From: Propionicicella superfundia DSM 22317
GTDB taxonomy: Bacteria > Actinomycetota > Actinomycetes > Propionibacteriales > Propionibacteriaceae
Assembly (NCBI RefSeq): GCF_000423465.1
Contig: NZ_KE384022.1
Coordinates: 275,176-339,175 of the forward strand
DNA length: 64,000 nt
Reading direction: 5' to 3'
Part shown: piece after piece, positions 54,892 to 64,000 of the stretch
Layout: every line of letters starts with the position of its first letter
Position numbering within the stretch: the stretch's first letter is position 1
Notes under the pieces: model-generated
What the model was told of the DNA's origin: nothing
What the model saw: only the letters and a program-made list of their open reading frames with translations
The model's database searches: none
Program-made: the position numbers and the translations under genes

Positions 54892-57797
54892 GACGGCCTC
54901 CTCGCCGACGGCAACGCCCGGAACGAGTCGGGTTCGGGGGCGGGCGCCTGCTCGGACTCCTCGTGCATGTCGATGCCCGATCCCACGCTGCGGACCAGGT
55001 CGAGGATCACGCCGAGGACGACGAGGAACACTCCGATGTCGAACAGCGTGGACGAGACGATGTGCACGTCGCCGAGAAGGGTGAACGGCCCGAACGGAGT
55101 GTTCAGCGTGTCCAACCCCGGGATCGAGAGGCGGAGGTCGTAGCTCTGCAGCACCCTGCCGCCGAACGCGACGGGAGAGACCGCCGCCAGCGCCGCGACC
55201 GACAGGCCGCTGCCGAGCAGGGCACCGGCCGGGAACGGCGCCGCCTCGTTCAGCTCCTCCCGACCCGCAGCCAGGTATCGCAGCATCAGTCCCATGCCGG
55301 CGACCAGACCGGCGGCGAAGCCGCCTCCCGGATAGTTGTGACCGGCGAACAGCAGGTACACGGCGACGACCATGATCACGCCGAACAGCAGGCGCGTCCC
55401 GACCTCGAAGATCAGCGATCGGTCCGCCTTCGGGCGGCGCAGCGAGCCGAGCAGCCACGGCACCGCCCGCTTGTCGACGCGCGCCACGTCCACCCGCTGC
55501 AGGTCGAGCGGCCGGTTGCGGAGGAAGATCAGCGACGCCACACCGGTCGCCGCGAGGACGAGGACGCTGATCTCGCCGAACGTGTCCCACGCCCGGGTGT
55601 CGACGAGGATGACGTTCACGATGTTCTTGCCGTATCCGAACTGGTACGCGGCCTCCGGGAAGGCGGTGGACACGGGCGTGGCCGTGCGTGCACCCGCCGC
55701 GAGATACACCAGGCCCGCGGCAAGGGCGCCCACCGGGACGGAGACGGCGATGCGCAGCCACCGCGACGACTGCAGAGGACGTTCGGTGAAGTACTTCGGC
55801 AGCTTGCGCACGATGAGCAGGAAGACGACGAGCGTCACGGTCTCGACCAGCACCTGCGTGAGGCCGAGGTCCGGCGCCCCGTGCATGAGGAACAGCAGCG
55901 CCGTCCCGTAGCCGGTCACGCCGACGAGCAGGATCGCCCGCACGCGGCCTCGCGCCGTCGCGGTGAGGAAGGCCGCGGCGATGACCACGACACCGACGGC
56001 GACCTGTCCCCAGCCGTCGGCGAAGGTGCCGGCCGGCCAGTGATCGCTCACGAGCAGGGAGCCACCGACCGAGGTGAGCAAGGTGATGAGGATGAGCGCG
56101 ATGTACGAGGCGAGGGAGCCGCGCTGGATCCTCGCGGTGACCTCGACGGCGGACCGGTCCACGACGCGCATCAGACCCCGGTACAGGTCCTCGGCGCCGA
56201 TCAGCGACGGGAACGTCTCCTGGACCGCGGTGATCCGGTCGCGCTGCCAGAACAGCACCGCACCGAGCGCGAGCGCGAGCACCGACAGTCCCAGCGGGAG
56301 GGTGAACCCGTGCCACAACGCGAGCCCGTGGCTCTCCTCCCCGGCGAACGGCGCGGCATACGGAGCGAAGACGTCGGTGACGGGATGCCCGAGGAAACCG
56401 AGGACGAGACCCGCGGTGGCGAGCACGGCGGGCGCGGTCAGGAAGCCCGCCCGCGCCGGCGCCACCTCGCTGTCGGCGATCCTCGGCTTGCGGGCGAAGG
56501 CACCCCACCAGAACCGCAGCGCGTAGGCGACCGTGAGGGTCGACCCGAGGACGACGGCGGCCACGAGCAGGGCGCCGATCGCCGGCGGCAGGCCGATGTC
56601 CCCGCCTCCGAGGAGGTTCGTGAACGCTCCGAGCGCCGCTTCCTTGGCAAGGAACCCGAACAGCGGCGGGAGGCCGGCCATCGATGCGGCAGCCAGGCCC
56701 GCCACGGTCGCGAGCACCGGAAGCCGGCGCCCGACCCCCGACAGCTCGCGCAGGTCGCGCGTGCCGGCGTTGTGGTCGATGATGCCGACGACGAGGAACA
56801 GCGTCGACTTGTACAGCGCGTGGGCGACCACCACCGCCAGCGCCGCGAGGGCGGCCGAGCGGGTCCCGAGCCCCGCGAGCAGCACCATGAAGCCGAGTTG
56901 GCTCACGGTCCCGTACGCGAGGACGAGCTTGAGGTCGGTCTGCCGCAGCGAACGCCACCCGCCGTTCACCATCGTGAGCACGCCGAGGACGATGACCGTC
57001 ACGCGCCAGGCGGGGTTCTCTGCGAACAGGGGCGCCATCACGAGGACGAGGTACACGCCCGCCTTCACCATCGCCGCGGCGTGCAGGTACGCCGAGATCG
57101 GGGTGGGTGCGGCCATGGCGCCCGGCAGCCAGAACTGGAACGGGATCAAGGCGGACTTCGACAACGCGCCGATCAGGATCAGGATGCCCGCGATGCCGAC
57201 GATCGGACCCGTGGGCGGCGCCGCGACGATCTCCGACAGGAGCAGGGTGCCGGCCTGGAAGCCGAGGGACAGCAGCCCGGCGAGCATGCTGAGCCCGCCT
57301 GCGGTGGTCACCAGCAGTGCGGTGAGCGCGGCCGACCGGTTGGCCCGCCGCGTGTTGTCATGACCGATGAGCAGGTAGGAGAAGACCGTCGTCAGTTCCC
57401 AGCACACGTACAGCAGGACCAGGTCGTCGGCCACGACCAGGCCCAGCATCGCCCCGGCGAACGCCGTCAGGACCGAGGCGGAACGGGGATGGGCCCCCTT
57501 CACCCAGTACCAGCGGCAGTAGATCAGGATCAGCGTCCCGACCCCTGTCACGATCAGCGCCAGGATCCACTGCACGAGGCCCATGCGCACCACGACCGAG
57601 ACGCCCAGTGCGCCGATCCACTCGAATCCCTCGCTCACCGCGCCGCCTGCGAGGATCGTCGGCGACTGCGCGACCACCCAGGCGAACGCCGCCGCGGGGC
57701 CGAGTGCCAGCGCATAGAACGCCCGCGCTCCCCACACCCTGCACAAGGCGGGCGTCAGCGCCGCCAGTACGAAGTGGAGAAGGATCAGGACGAGCAA
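54888..57797 (-). CDS. mnhA: Mrp antiporter subunit A fused with subunit B
   Basis: A protein of 969 residues combining the NuoL-like A subunit (GVGTLILIYCRWYWVKGAHP, LLIGHDNTRRANRSAALTAL, SALIPFQFWLPGAMAAPTPI, PLFGFLAKEAAL) with a DUF4040 part and a C-terminal MnhB domain (GTRLLFGVIMVVAVYLLFAG; HNYPGGGFAAGLVAG). A separate mnhB is absent. TTG at 57797 has GAGGGGG upstream; no better start is seen. First gene of the A-C-D-E-F-G operon that exchanges Na+ for H+ and supports pH and salt tolerance. Confidence 0.93.
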   Translation of the reverse strand: MLVLILLHFVLAALTPALCRVWGARAFYALALGPAAAFAWVVAQSPTILAGGAVSEGFEWIGALGVSVVVRMGLVQWILALIVTGVGTLILIYCRWYWVKGAHPRSASVLTAFAGAMLGLVVADDLVLLYVCWELTTVFSYLLIGHDNTRRANRSAALTALLVTTAGGLSMLAGLLSLGFQAGTLLLSEIVAAPPTGPIVGIAGILILIGALSKSALIPFQFWLPGAMAAPTPISAYLHAAAMVKAGVYLVLVMAPLFAENPAWRVTVIVLGVLTMVNGGWRSLRQTDLKLVLAYGTVSQLGFMVLLAGLGTRSAALAALAVVVAHALYKSTLFLVVGIIDHNAGTRDLRELSGVGRRLPVLATVAGLAAASMAGLPPLFGFLAKEAALGAFTNLLGGGDIGLPPAIGALLVAAVVLGSTLTVAYALRFWWGAFARKPRIADSEVAPARAGFLTAPAVLATAGLVLGFLGHPVTDVFAPYAAPFAGEESHGLALWHGFTLPLGLSVLALALGAVLFWQRDRITAVQETFPSLIGAEDLYRGLMRVVDRSAVEVTARIQRGSLASYIALILITLLTSVGGSLLVSDHWPAGTFADGWGQVAVGVVVIAAAFLTATARGRVRAILLVGVTGYGTALLFLMHGAPDLGLTQVLVETVTLVVFLLIVRKLPKYFTERPLQSSRWLRIAVSVPVGALAAGLVYLAAGARTATPVSTAFPEAAYQFGYGKNIVNVILVDTRAWDTFGEISVLVLAATGVASLIFLRNRPLDLQRVDVARVDKRAVPWLLGSLRRPKADRSLIFEVGTRLLFGVIMVVAVYLLFAGHNYPGGGFAAGLVAGMGLMLRYLAAGREELNEAAPFPAGALLGSGLSVAALAAVSPVAFGGRVLQSYDLRLSIPGLDTLNTPFGPFTLLGDVHIVSSTLFDIGVFLVVLGVILDLVRSVGSGIDMHEESEQAPAPEPDSFRALPSARRPS

Positions 57798-57940
57798 GCA
57801 CGGCCCCCTCGAAAATGAGTAGCGGTCGACCTGCCGAGGGCCAGTCGATATCGGGAATGGGCTGAAGTTTAGCGGACGCGTTCTTCGCGCCGTCCCGATC
57901 GGCGCAGGTCATCGCCTGGCCGCGGCCGGAAAACGCGCGT

Positions 57941-59326
57941 TCAGGGGAGTCGGCCGTGCGGTGGCGTCTGGCCCCACGCCGTGCCCGTTCCCGCGGCGGG
58001 CGGCGGCGCCGCGGCGGGCGGCGGCGCCGCGGGGGGAAGCGAGGTGCCGTCGGGTCCGTACGCGCCCATGCGCCGGACACCGGATGCCTTCGCCATCAGC
58101 AGGACGACCACCGTCGCACCGACCAGGACCGCGATGTCGACGAGCAGCCATGGGCTGCCGACGCCCGACTGCCGGTCGAACATGCCGGAGATGTCGGTGA
58201 ACGGCAACGACGCCTCGGCGAGGAGGTTGTTCACCACGTGGAGGACGATGGCCGCCTCGAGTCCGCCGGTACGCCAGGTCAGGACGGCGGCGCACACGCC
58301 GAACGTGAGGTAGAAGAGGTTCAGCCACGGGTCGCCGGCCCCGTGCAGGAGCATGAAGACGAGCGACCCGACGCCCGTCGCGACGACGAGGGCTGCCGTC
58401 CGCCCGCCGATCCACGACGCGACCGCGCGGGTCAGCAGTCCGCGGATCAGGTATTCCTCGCCCGCCGCCTGGAACGGGGTGGTGAGCAGGATCGTGACGA
58501 TCAGGAACAACGACTGCTCGGGCCTCCACGAAAGGGTGGGGACGACCCCGTACAGCCACCACTGGACGCCCGTGTACACGAGCCAGATCGGGACGATCAC
58601 CGCGACCACGCGCCCTGTCCACCGCCAGCGCATCCCGCCCACGACCGAGGTCAGCCACCTGGGGCGTTGCGCCGTCATCATCCAGGCGACGAGCAGGCTG
58701 ATGGGCACGGCCGACGCGACGGCGACGTTGTTGACGGCGAAGAAGCCCGGTGTCGTCTGCTCGAAGGTGGTCAGCGGTCGCCCTATGGCCTGCCGGTAGA
58801 GCCCGTAGGCGATGACGAGCACGATCTGCACCACGACCCACATGCCTGCGGCGATCACCACCGCGAGCAGCCCCCGCCACCAGCGGTACCGGTCGCTGCG
58901 CCAGAACTGGTGGTACTCGGTCGGCGTCGCCGGGAACGGGCTCAGCACACGCAGCGGCACGGGCCCGAAACCGGTCGGACCGTACACCCCGCCCCACGCC
59001 GCGCCGCCCGGGGGGCCGAAGGGCTGCGGCGCGGTCCCGGCGGGATAGCCCTGCGTCCCGGGCTGCCCCGGATATGCCTGGCCCGGATACGCCTGTCCCG
59101 GATACACCTGGCCCGGATACACCTGGCCGGGAGAGGGCGCGCCCGCCGGGGGCTGAGGATGCGGCTGTCCCGGCACGTGGCCGGGGTACTGCTGCTCCGG
59201 ATGGGTCTGGCCGGGATGCTCCTGCCCCGTCACGGGAGGCACGGACGCCTGCCCCGGCGGCTGCTGCGCAGGGTGCGACGGCGTCTGCCGGGGGGCGGGT
59301 GTCTGGTCGGCAGGGGGGTTGGTCAC
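57941..59326 (-). CDS. CPBP/CAAX family intramembrane metalloprotease
   Basis: A protein of 461 residues. The N-terminal 130 residues are Pro/Gln/Gly-rich with a five-fold YPGQ repeat (VYPGQVYPGQAYPGQAYPGQ). About eight helices follow. The Abi motifs are AAGEEYLIRGLLTR with the Glu-Glu-x3-Arg, FMLLHGAGDPW and LEAAIVLHVVNNLLAE with the metal-binding His. The C-terminus is a Pro/Ala repeat (PPAAPPPAAAPPPAAG). Substrate unknown. GTG at 59326. Confidence 0.85.
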   Translation of the reverse strand: MTNPPADQTPAPRQTPSHPAQQPPGQASVPPVTGQEHPGQTHPEQQYPGHVPGQPHPQPPAGAPSPGQVYPGQVYPGQAYPGQAYPGQPGTQGYPAGTAPQPFGPPGGAAWGGVYGPTGFGPVPLRVLSPFPATPTEYHQFWRSDRYRWWRGLLAVVIAAGMWVVVQIVLVIAYGLYRQAIGRPLTTFEQTTPGFFAVNNVAVASAVPISLLVAWMMTAQRPRWLTSVVGGMRWRWTGRVVAVIVPIWLVYTGVQWWLYGVVPTLSWRPEQSLFLIVTILLTTPFQAAGEEYLIRGLLTRAVASWIGGRTAALVVATGVGSLVFMLLHGAGDPWLNLFYLTFGVCAAVLTWRTGGLEAAIVLHVVNNLLAEASLPFTDISGMFDRQSGVGSPWLLVDIAVLVGATVVVLLMAKASGVRRMGAYGPDGTSLPPAAPPPAAAPPPAAGTGTAWGQTPPHGRLP

Positions 59327-59344
59327 GGCGGAGCCTCGTCTCGG

Positions 59345-59761
59345 TCAGGCGTGCTCGGGGAACCAGAGCGCGATCTCGCGCGCGGCGGACTCGGGGCTGT
59401 CGGAGGCGTGGACGATGTTCTCCCGATTGGAGCTCGAGAAGTCGCCGCGGATCGACCCGGGTGGCGCCGCGATGCCGTTGGTCGGCCCGTTGAGGGCGCG
59501 CACAACCTCGATCGCCGCGGGACCCGCGAGGATCAGCGCGACCACGGGACCGGACGTGATGAACTCGCGCAGCGGCGGGTACCACTCCTGCTGCACGTGC
59601 TCGGCGTAGTGCCGATCGGCGAACGCCCCGTCGAGACGGCGCAGCGAGAGCGCCTCGATGGCCAGGCCCTTGCTCTCGTACCTGCCGAGGACCTGCCCGA
59701 CGAGGCCGCGTCGCACGCCGTCGGGCTTGATGACGACGAGCGTCTTCTCCCACTGACTCAT
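59345..59761 (-). CDS. ndk: Nucleoside diphosphate kinase
   Basis: A protein of 138 residues that balances nucleoside triphosphates by ping-pong phosphate transfer. TLVVIKPDGVRRGLVG is the N-terminal signature and NIVHASDSPESA holds the phosphorylated His. ATG at 59761 (SQWEKTL) is preferred over in-frame upstream codons. It lies 18 bp before the CAAX protease gene. Confidence 0.96.
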   Translation of the reverse strand: MSQWEKTLVVIKPDGVRRGLVGQVLGRYESKGLAIEALSLRRLDGAFADRHYAEHVQQEWYPPLREFITSGPVVALILAGPAAIEVVRALNGPTNGIAAPPGSIRGDFSSSNRENIVHASDSPESAAREIALWFPEHA

Positions 59762-59833
59762 GGCGTGAACCTTACCGAGTGCGCCGGCACTCCCGTCGCC
59801 GCCATCCACAGGGGGCCCGCCCCCCGCACGTGA

Positions 59834-60178
59834 TCAGACGCCGGCATCCTGCCGCTCCAGGCGGCGGCCGAGGACGAAGCAAATGGTCCAGATCATCGCG
59901 AACATCCCGCCGACGAACCACATCATCGGCACGACGAGCCCCACCGCGACGATGCCCGCCTGCGTCACCCAGCCGAGGACGTACCCCGCGACCCCGGTGC
60001 GCAGCAGTGCCGCGGCGCCGAGTGCCAGGACCGCTCCCGCCGCCCCGATCGCGGCCGCCGGCTGCCACGGCATCGCCTCGACCTGGATCATCGCCGGAAT
60101 CGCCAGCCCGAACACGATCACCTCGAACACGAGCGTGCTCAGCAGCGCCGCCCGCATCGGGTTGTCACGACGCAGCAT
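59834..60178 (-). CDS. DUF4233 membrane protein
   Basis: A protein of 114 residues with four hydrophobic helices (LVFEVIVFGLAIPAMIQVEA; GYVLGWVTQAGIVAVGLVVP). DUF4233 proteins regularly follow folC in actinobacteria; the ATG at 60178 overlaps the folC end by 14 bp. Function unknown. Confidence 0.85.
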   Translation of the reverse strand: MLRRDNPMRAALLSTLVFEVIVFGLAIPAMIQVEAMPWQPAAAIGAAGAVLALGAAALLRTGVAGYVLGWVTQAGIVAVGLVVPMMWFVGGMFAMIWTICFVLGRRLERQDAGV

Positions 60179-61508
60179 CGTCGGCGCCCTCGTCCTTGAC
60201 GAGGAGGGTGCGGGCCTCCCCCGCGGCGATCACCGAGCCCACGATGAGGACGCCGGCACCCGGGCCGTCCTCGTCGGCCAGCTCGACGGCCACCTCGATC
60301 GCGTCCTGCATCGACGGCGCCACCCGCACCCGGTCGGCCCCGAACGCCTCCGCCGCGAGCTCGGCCAGCTCGGCGGCGGCGTACGCCCGGTCGACGTCGC
60401 GCATACCCGTCACGACGAGCGTTCCGATCTCGGGCTCCAGCAGGGCGAGGACGCCGGCGGCGTCCTTGTCCCGCATCATCGCGAGCACCCCGATCGTCGG
60501 GGCGAACCCGTACGCCTCGTTCACGGCCGCGAGCGTCGCGCGCACGCCATGCGGGTTGTGGGCGGTGTCGAGCACGACGGGCGGGGACGTCCGGACGAGT
60601 TCCAGCCGGGCCGGAGCCCGGACGTCGGCCAGTCCGTCGGCGACCACCTCGGCCGCGAGCGCCCGCCCGCCCAGCAGGGCCTCGGCCGCGGCGACGGCGA
60701 GCGCCGCATTCGCCGCCATGTGCGCTCCGTGCAGCGGCAGGAACAGGTCCGGGATCGGACCGCCCGCACCGAGGACGCGGATCACCTGACCGCCGACCGC
60801 GGGGGTGCGGTCGAGGAGGCCGAAGTCGATGCCCTCCCGCAGAGCCGGCGCGCCGACCTCGGCGCAGCGCGCGAGCAGCACCGCTGCGGCCTCGGGCTGC
60901 TGCCCCGCGAGAACCGCCGTGGAGCCGGGCTTGATGATCCCGGCCTTCTCACCGGCGATCTCGGCGACGGTGTCGCCGAGGATGTGGCGATGGTCCAGAT
61001 CGACCGGGCAGACGACCGCCACGTCGGCATCGGCCGCGTTGGTGGCGTCCCACGTTCCGCCCAGCCCGACCTCCAGAACCATCACGTCGACCGGGGCGTC
61101 CGCGAACGCGGCGAAGGCCAGGCACGTGACCACCTCGAAGAACGTCATGCGGACCCCGTCGATCCGCTGTTCGTCCACGATCTCGACCAGCGGACGAACC
61201 GACGTCCACAGCTCATCGAACCGATCGGTCTCGATGGGACGTCCGTCGATGCAGATCCGCTCGGTCACGTCGCTGAGATGCGGCGAGGTGAAGCGACCGG
61301 TCCGAAGCCCGGCGGATCGCAGCAGGGCGTCCACCATGATCGCCGTGCTGCCCTTGCCGTTCGTCCCTGCGATCTGGACGACGGGGGCGGACCGGTGCGG
61401 GCTGCCGAGGAGGTCGAGAAGGGCCGCGACCCTGCCGAGCGTCGGGGCGACCCTGTTCTCGGGCCAGCGGTTCAGCAGTTCGGCGACGATGTCGGCGTGA
61501 TTCCTCAT
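60165..61508 (-). CDS. folC: Folylpolyglutamate synthase/dihydrofolate synthase
   Basis: A ligase of 447 residues, Mur-ligase fold, that adds glutamate to folates. The ATP loop is VVQIAGTNGKGSTAIMVDAL near residue 42. RTGRFTSPHLSDVTERI, VGLGGTWDATN and VLDTAHNPHGVRA complete the signature. ATG at 61508. Divergent from valS rather than the valS-folC order found in many Gram-positives. Confidence 0.95.
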   Translation of the reverse strand: MRNHADIVAELLNRWPENRVAPTLGRVAALLDLLGSPHRSAPVVQIAGTNGKGSTAIMVDALLRSAGLRTGRFTSPHLSDVTERICIDGRPIETDRFDELWTSVRPLVEIVDEQRIDGVRMTFFEVVTCLAFAAFADAPVDVMVLEVGLGGTWDATNAADADVAVVCPVDLDHRHILGDTVAEIAGEKAGIIKPGSTAVLAGQQPEAAAVLLARCAEVGAPALREGIDFGLLDRTPAVGGQVIRVLGAGGPIPDLFLPLHGAHMAANAALAVAAAEALLGGRALAAEVVADGLADVRAPARLELVRTSPPVVLDTAHNPHGVRATLAAVNEAYGFAPTIGVLAMMRDKDAAGVLALLEPEIGTLVVTGMRDVDRAYAAAELAELAAEAFGADRVRVAPSMQDAIEVAVELADEDGPGAGVLIVGSVIAAGEARTLLVKDEGADDAAS

Positions 61509-61731
61509 GATGGTCGCAGCCTAGTTGCCCTCGGCGACGACGTCGGCAGCACGCGTCGGATGTGCGTTCCCGATACGCTCGGCCCTGGTGCGGTGACGCC
61601 TCGTCTCCCGTCGTCCGGCGCACGAGGCGGGCAGTCCGGCGACTCGGCGGCCGGCCCTGCGGCGGTGCCGGCACCCCGACCCCGCCGGTCGGCGGCCGTC
61701 GTCCTGCGTGCGACCCTCTAGGATCTCGCCT

Positions 61732-64000
61732 ATGACCTCTGCCGAGACCACGCACTCCGTTCTGCCCACACCGTCGGTGCCGGAGTCCCCCGTCCTGGAG
61801 GGACTCGAGGAGAAGTGGTCGCAGGTATGGCAGGAGCAGGGGACGTACCGGTTCAAGCCCCCTGCGACGCGCGAGGCGGTGTTCAGCATCGACACACCGC
61901 CGCCGACGGTGTCGGGCTCGCTGCATGTGGGCCACATCTTCAGCTACACGCACACCGACCTCGTCGCCCGCTACCAGCGGATGCGCGGCAAGGAGGTCTT
62001 CTACCCGATGGGGTGGGACGACAACGGCCTGCCCACCGAGCGCCGCGTGCAGAACTTCTACGGCGTCCGGTGCGACCCGAGCGTCCCGTACGATCCGGGG
62101 TTCACGCCGCCCGAGAAGCCCGACCCGAAGCGACAGGTGCCGATCAGCCGGCGCAGCTTCATCGAGCTGTGTCACAAGCTCACCGCCGTGGACGAGCAGG
62201 TGTTCGAGAATCTGTGGCGGCATGTGGGCCTGTCCGTCGACTGGACGCGTCTGTACGCCACGATCAGCGACAGTTCGCAGGCGACCGCGCAGCGTGCGTT
62301 CCTGCGCAACTACCACCGCGGCGAGGCCTACCTCTCGGAGGCGCCGACGATGTGGGACGTGACGTTCCAGACCGCCGTCGCACAGGCCGAGCTCGAGGCG
62401 CGGGACTACCCCGGCGCCTATCACAGGGTCGCGTTCCACAGCCCCGCGGGTCCGGTGTACATCGAGACGACGCGCCCCGAGCTGGTGGCGTCCGTGTGCG
62501 CCCTCATCGCCCACCCCTCCGACGAGCGCTACCAGCACCTCTTCGGGACGACCGTCACCTCGCCGGTCTTCGGCGTCGAGATCCCCGTGCTCGCCCACCG
62601 GGCCGCCGAGCCCGACAAGGGGGCCGGCATCGCCATGTGCTGTACCTTCGGCGACCTGACCGACGTCCAGTGGTGGCGCGAGCTGAACCTGCCGACGCGC
62701 ACGGTCATCCAGCGCGACGGCCGGCTCACCCGAGACACTCCGGAGTGGCTGGTGCATCCCGAGCCGTACGCGAACCTGGCCGGCAAGACGACCTTCTCGG
62801 CGCGCGAGGCGATGGTCGCCCTGCTGCGCGAGTCGGGCGACCTCGACGGCGACCCGGTGCCGACGCAGCGGAAGGCGAACTTCTACGAGAAGGGCGAGAA
62901 GCCGCTCGAGATCGTCTCGACCCGCCAGTGGTACATCCGCAACGGAGGGCGCGACGAAGACCTCAAGGCCGCCCTGCTCGCACGCGGGGAGGAACTGGCC
63001 TGGGTGCCCGATCACATGCGGCATCGCTACGAGAACTGGGTGAACGGCCTCAACGGCGACTGGCTCATCTCGCGACAGCGCTTCTTCGGCGTGCCGTTCC
63101 CCGTCTGGTACCGGCTGGACGACGAGGGCGAGCCCGACTACGAGGCGCCGATCCTGCCGACCGAGGCGGAGCTGCCCGTGGATCCGCAGAGCGAGGTTCC
63201 GCCCGGCTACGGCGAGGACCAGCGCGGCAAGCCCGGTGGCTTCGTGGGCGATCCCGACATCATGGACACCTGGGCGACCTCGTCCCTCAGCCCGCAGATC
63301 GTGTGCGGCTGGGAGACCGACCCCGACCTGTTCGATCTGACCTTCCCGATGGATCTCGCCCCCCAGGCGCACGACATCATCCGGACGTGGCTCTTCAGCC
63401 GCGTCGTCCGTTCCCACTTCGAGCACCACTGCCTGCCGTGGAAACGGGCGACGATCTCGGGCTTCGTGACCGACCCCGACCGCAAGAAGATGTCGAAGTC
63501 GAAGGGCAACACGGTCGTGCCGACCCAGATCCTCGGCACCTACGGCGCCGACGCGGTGCGCTGGCGCGCGGCGATGGCGCGTCCCGGCATGGACTCGCCG
63601 TTCGACGAGGCGCAGATGAAGGTCGGACGCCGTCTGGCCATGAAGGTGCTCAATGCGAGCCGCTTCGTGCTGCTGGCCTGCGGCTCCGACACCGGCGGGG
63701 ACGTCACCAACCCGGCCGATCTGGCGATGCTGGCCGGGCTGCGCGAGACGATCGCCGGGGCGACGGCAGCGTTCGAGGAGTACGACTACGCGACGGCGCT
63801 GGAGACGATCGAACGCAACTTCTGGTCGTTCTGCGACGACTACGTCGAGTTGGTGAAGGAGCGCGCGTACGGCGGCCAGGACGCCGCCGGGGCGGCCTCG
63901 GCGCGGGCGGCGCTGCTGGGCGCGCTCGACGTCCAGTTGCGGCTGCTCGCACCGTTCCTGCCGTTCGTGACCGAAGAGGTGTGGTCGTGGTTCCGCACGG
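61732..64000 (+). CDS. valS: Valyl-tRNA synthetase, 3' end cut by the window
   Basis: The first 756 codons of a class I synthetase. HVGH in [40 protein letters not shown], the editing region [34 protein letters not shown], and KKMSKSKGN. The reading [20 protein letters not shown] marks the ValS form I know from part of the actinobacteria. ATG at 61732 has AGGA upstream. The 220-bp leader contains an 8-bp hairpin (61597-61629). The reading frame is still open at 64000. Confidence 0.95.
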   Translation, partial: MTSAETTHSVLPTPSVPESPVLEGLEEKWSQVWQEQGTYRFKPPATREAVFSIDTPPPTVSGSLHVGHIFSYTHTDLVARYQRMRGKEVFYPMGWDDNGLPTERRVQNFYGVRCDPSVPYDPGFTPPEKPDPKRQVPISRRSFIELCHKLTAVDEQVFENLWRHVGLSVDWTRLYATISDSSQATAQRAFLRNYHRGEAYLSEAPTMWDVTFQTAVAQAELEARDYPGAYHRVAFHSPAGPVYIETTRPELVASVCALIAHPSDERYQHLFGTTVTSPVFGVEIPVLAHRAAEPDKGAGIAMCCTFGDLTDVQWWRELNLPTRTVIQRDGRLTRDTPEWLVHPEPYANLAGKTTFSAREAMVALLRESGDLDGDPVPTQRKANFYEKGEKPLEIVSTRQWYIRNGGRDEDLKAALLARGEELAWVPDHMRHRYENWVNGLNGDWLISRQRFFGVPFPVWYRLDDEGEPDYEAPILPTEAELPVDPQSEVPPGYGEDQRGKPGGFVGDPDIMDTWATSSLSPQIVCGWETDPDLFDLTFPMDLAPQAHDIIRTWLFSRVVRSHFEHHCLPWKRATISGFVTDPDRKKMSKSKGNTVVPTQILGTYGADAVRWRAAMARPGMDSPFDEAQMKVGRRLAMKVLNASRFVLLACGSDTGGDVTNPADLAMLAGLRETIAGATAAFEEYDYATALETIERNFWSFCDDYVELVKERAYGGQDAAGAASARAALLGALDVQLRLLAPFLPFVTEEVWSWFRT

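Overview
The window is a high-GC, gene-dense chromosome segment from an actinomycete. Order Propionibacteriales (a Propionibacteriaceae-like organism) is my best guess, inferred from family content only: a mycothiol-type DinB-fold enzyme, actinobacterial DUF4192, DUF4203 and DUF4233 proteins, a class F sortase, GTG/TTG starts and long chains of overlapping genes. Most of it is core genome.

Layout. 0.1-11.8 kb: translation, replication and competence genes (lepA, rpsT, holA, comEC, comEA, a small-enzyme/regulator pair, leuS). leuS has a leader with a Leu-Leu leader-peptide candidate and an intrinsic terminator. 11.8-22.7 kb: DUF4192 protein, a Pro-rich membrane protein, two divergent homologous GT4 glycosyltransferases, a DMT-type membrane protein, L-lactate dehydrogenase, fumarase, a beta-lactamase-fold hydrolase, and an alkylation-repair pair (AdaA-AlkA fusion plus Ogt). 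22.7-38.2 kb: the accessory part. It holds a SorC-type regulator, a secreted surface protein ending in LAATG, an orphan RuBisCO-like protein (RLP) with three regularly spaced palindromic operators upstream, a class F sortase, a large DUF11-type surface protein with an exactly duplicated 345-bp segment, tRNA-Ala(GGC), an insertion sequence, an amidase lacking its catalytic Lys, and a MerR/carboxymuconolactone-decarboxylase pair. 38.2-51.5 kb: a largely coupled operon rplU-rpmA-obgE-proB-orf37-nadD-rsfS-phosphatase, then nadE, RNase E/G and two radical-SAM-linked genes. 51.6-57.8 kb: a seven-gene Mrp (Mnh) cation/proton antiporter operon. 57.9-64 kb: CAAX-type membrane protease, ndk, a DUF4233 gene, folC and a valS cut by the window end.

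The two clearest leads are at opposite scales. The first is the orphan RLP. It keeps the carbamylated-Lys motif KDDE, the first catalytic Lys and the loop-6 Lys, but by alignment from memory it has lost residues needed for RuBP carboxylation, and no sugar or phosphate pathway lies beside it. Its promoter carries three TATNGAAA-N4-TTTCAATA-type sites spaced 30-31 bp apart. The second is the leuS leader, which looks like ribosome-mediated attenuation rather than a T-box.

All family calls come from reading translated sequence without database searches. Start codons were chosen from Shine-Dalgarno spacing and gene overlaps, and some remain ambiguous.
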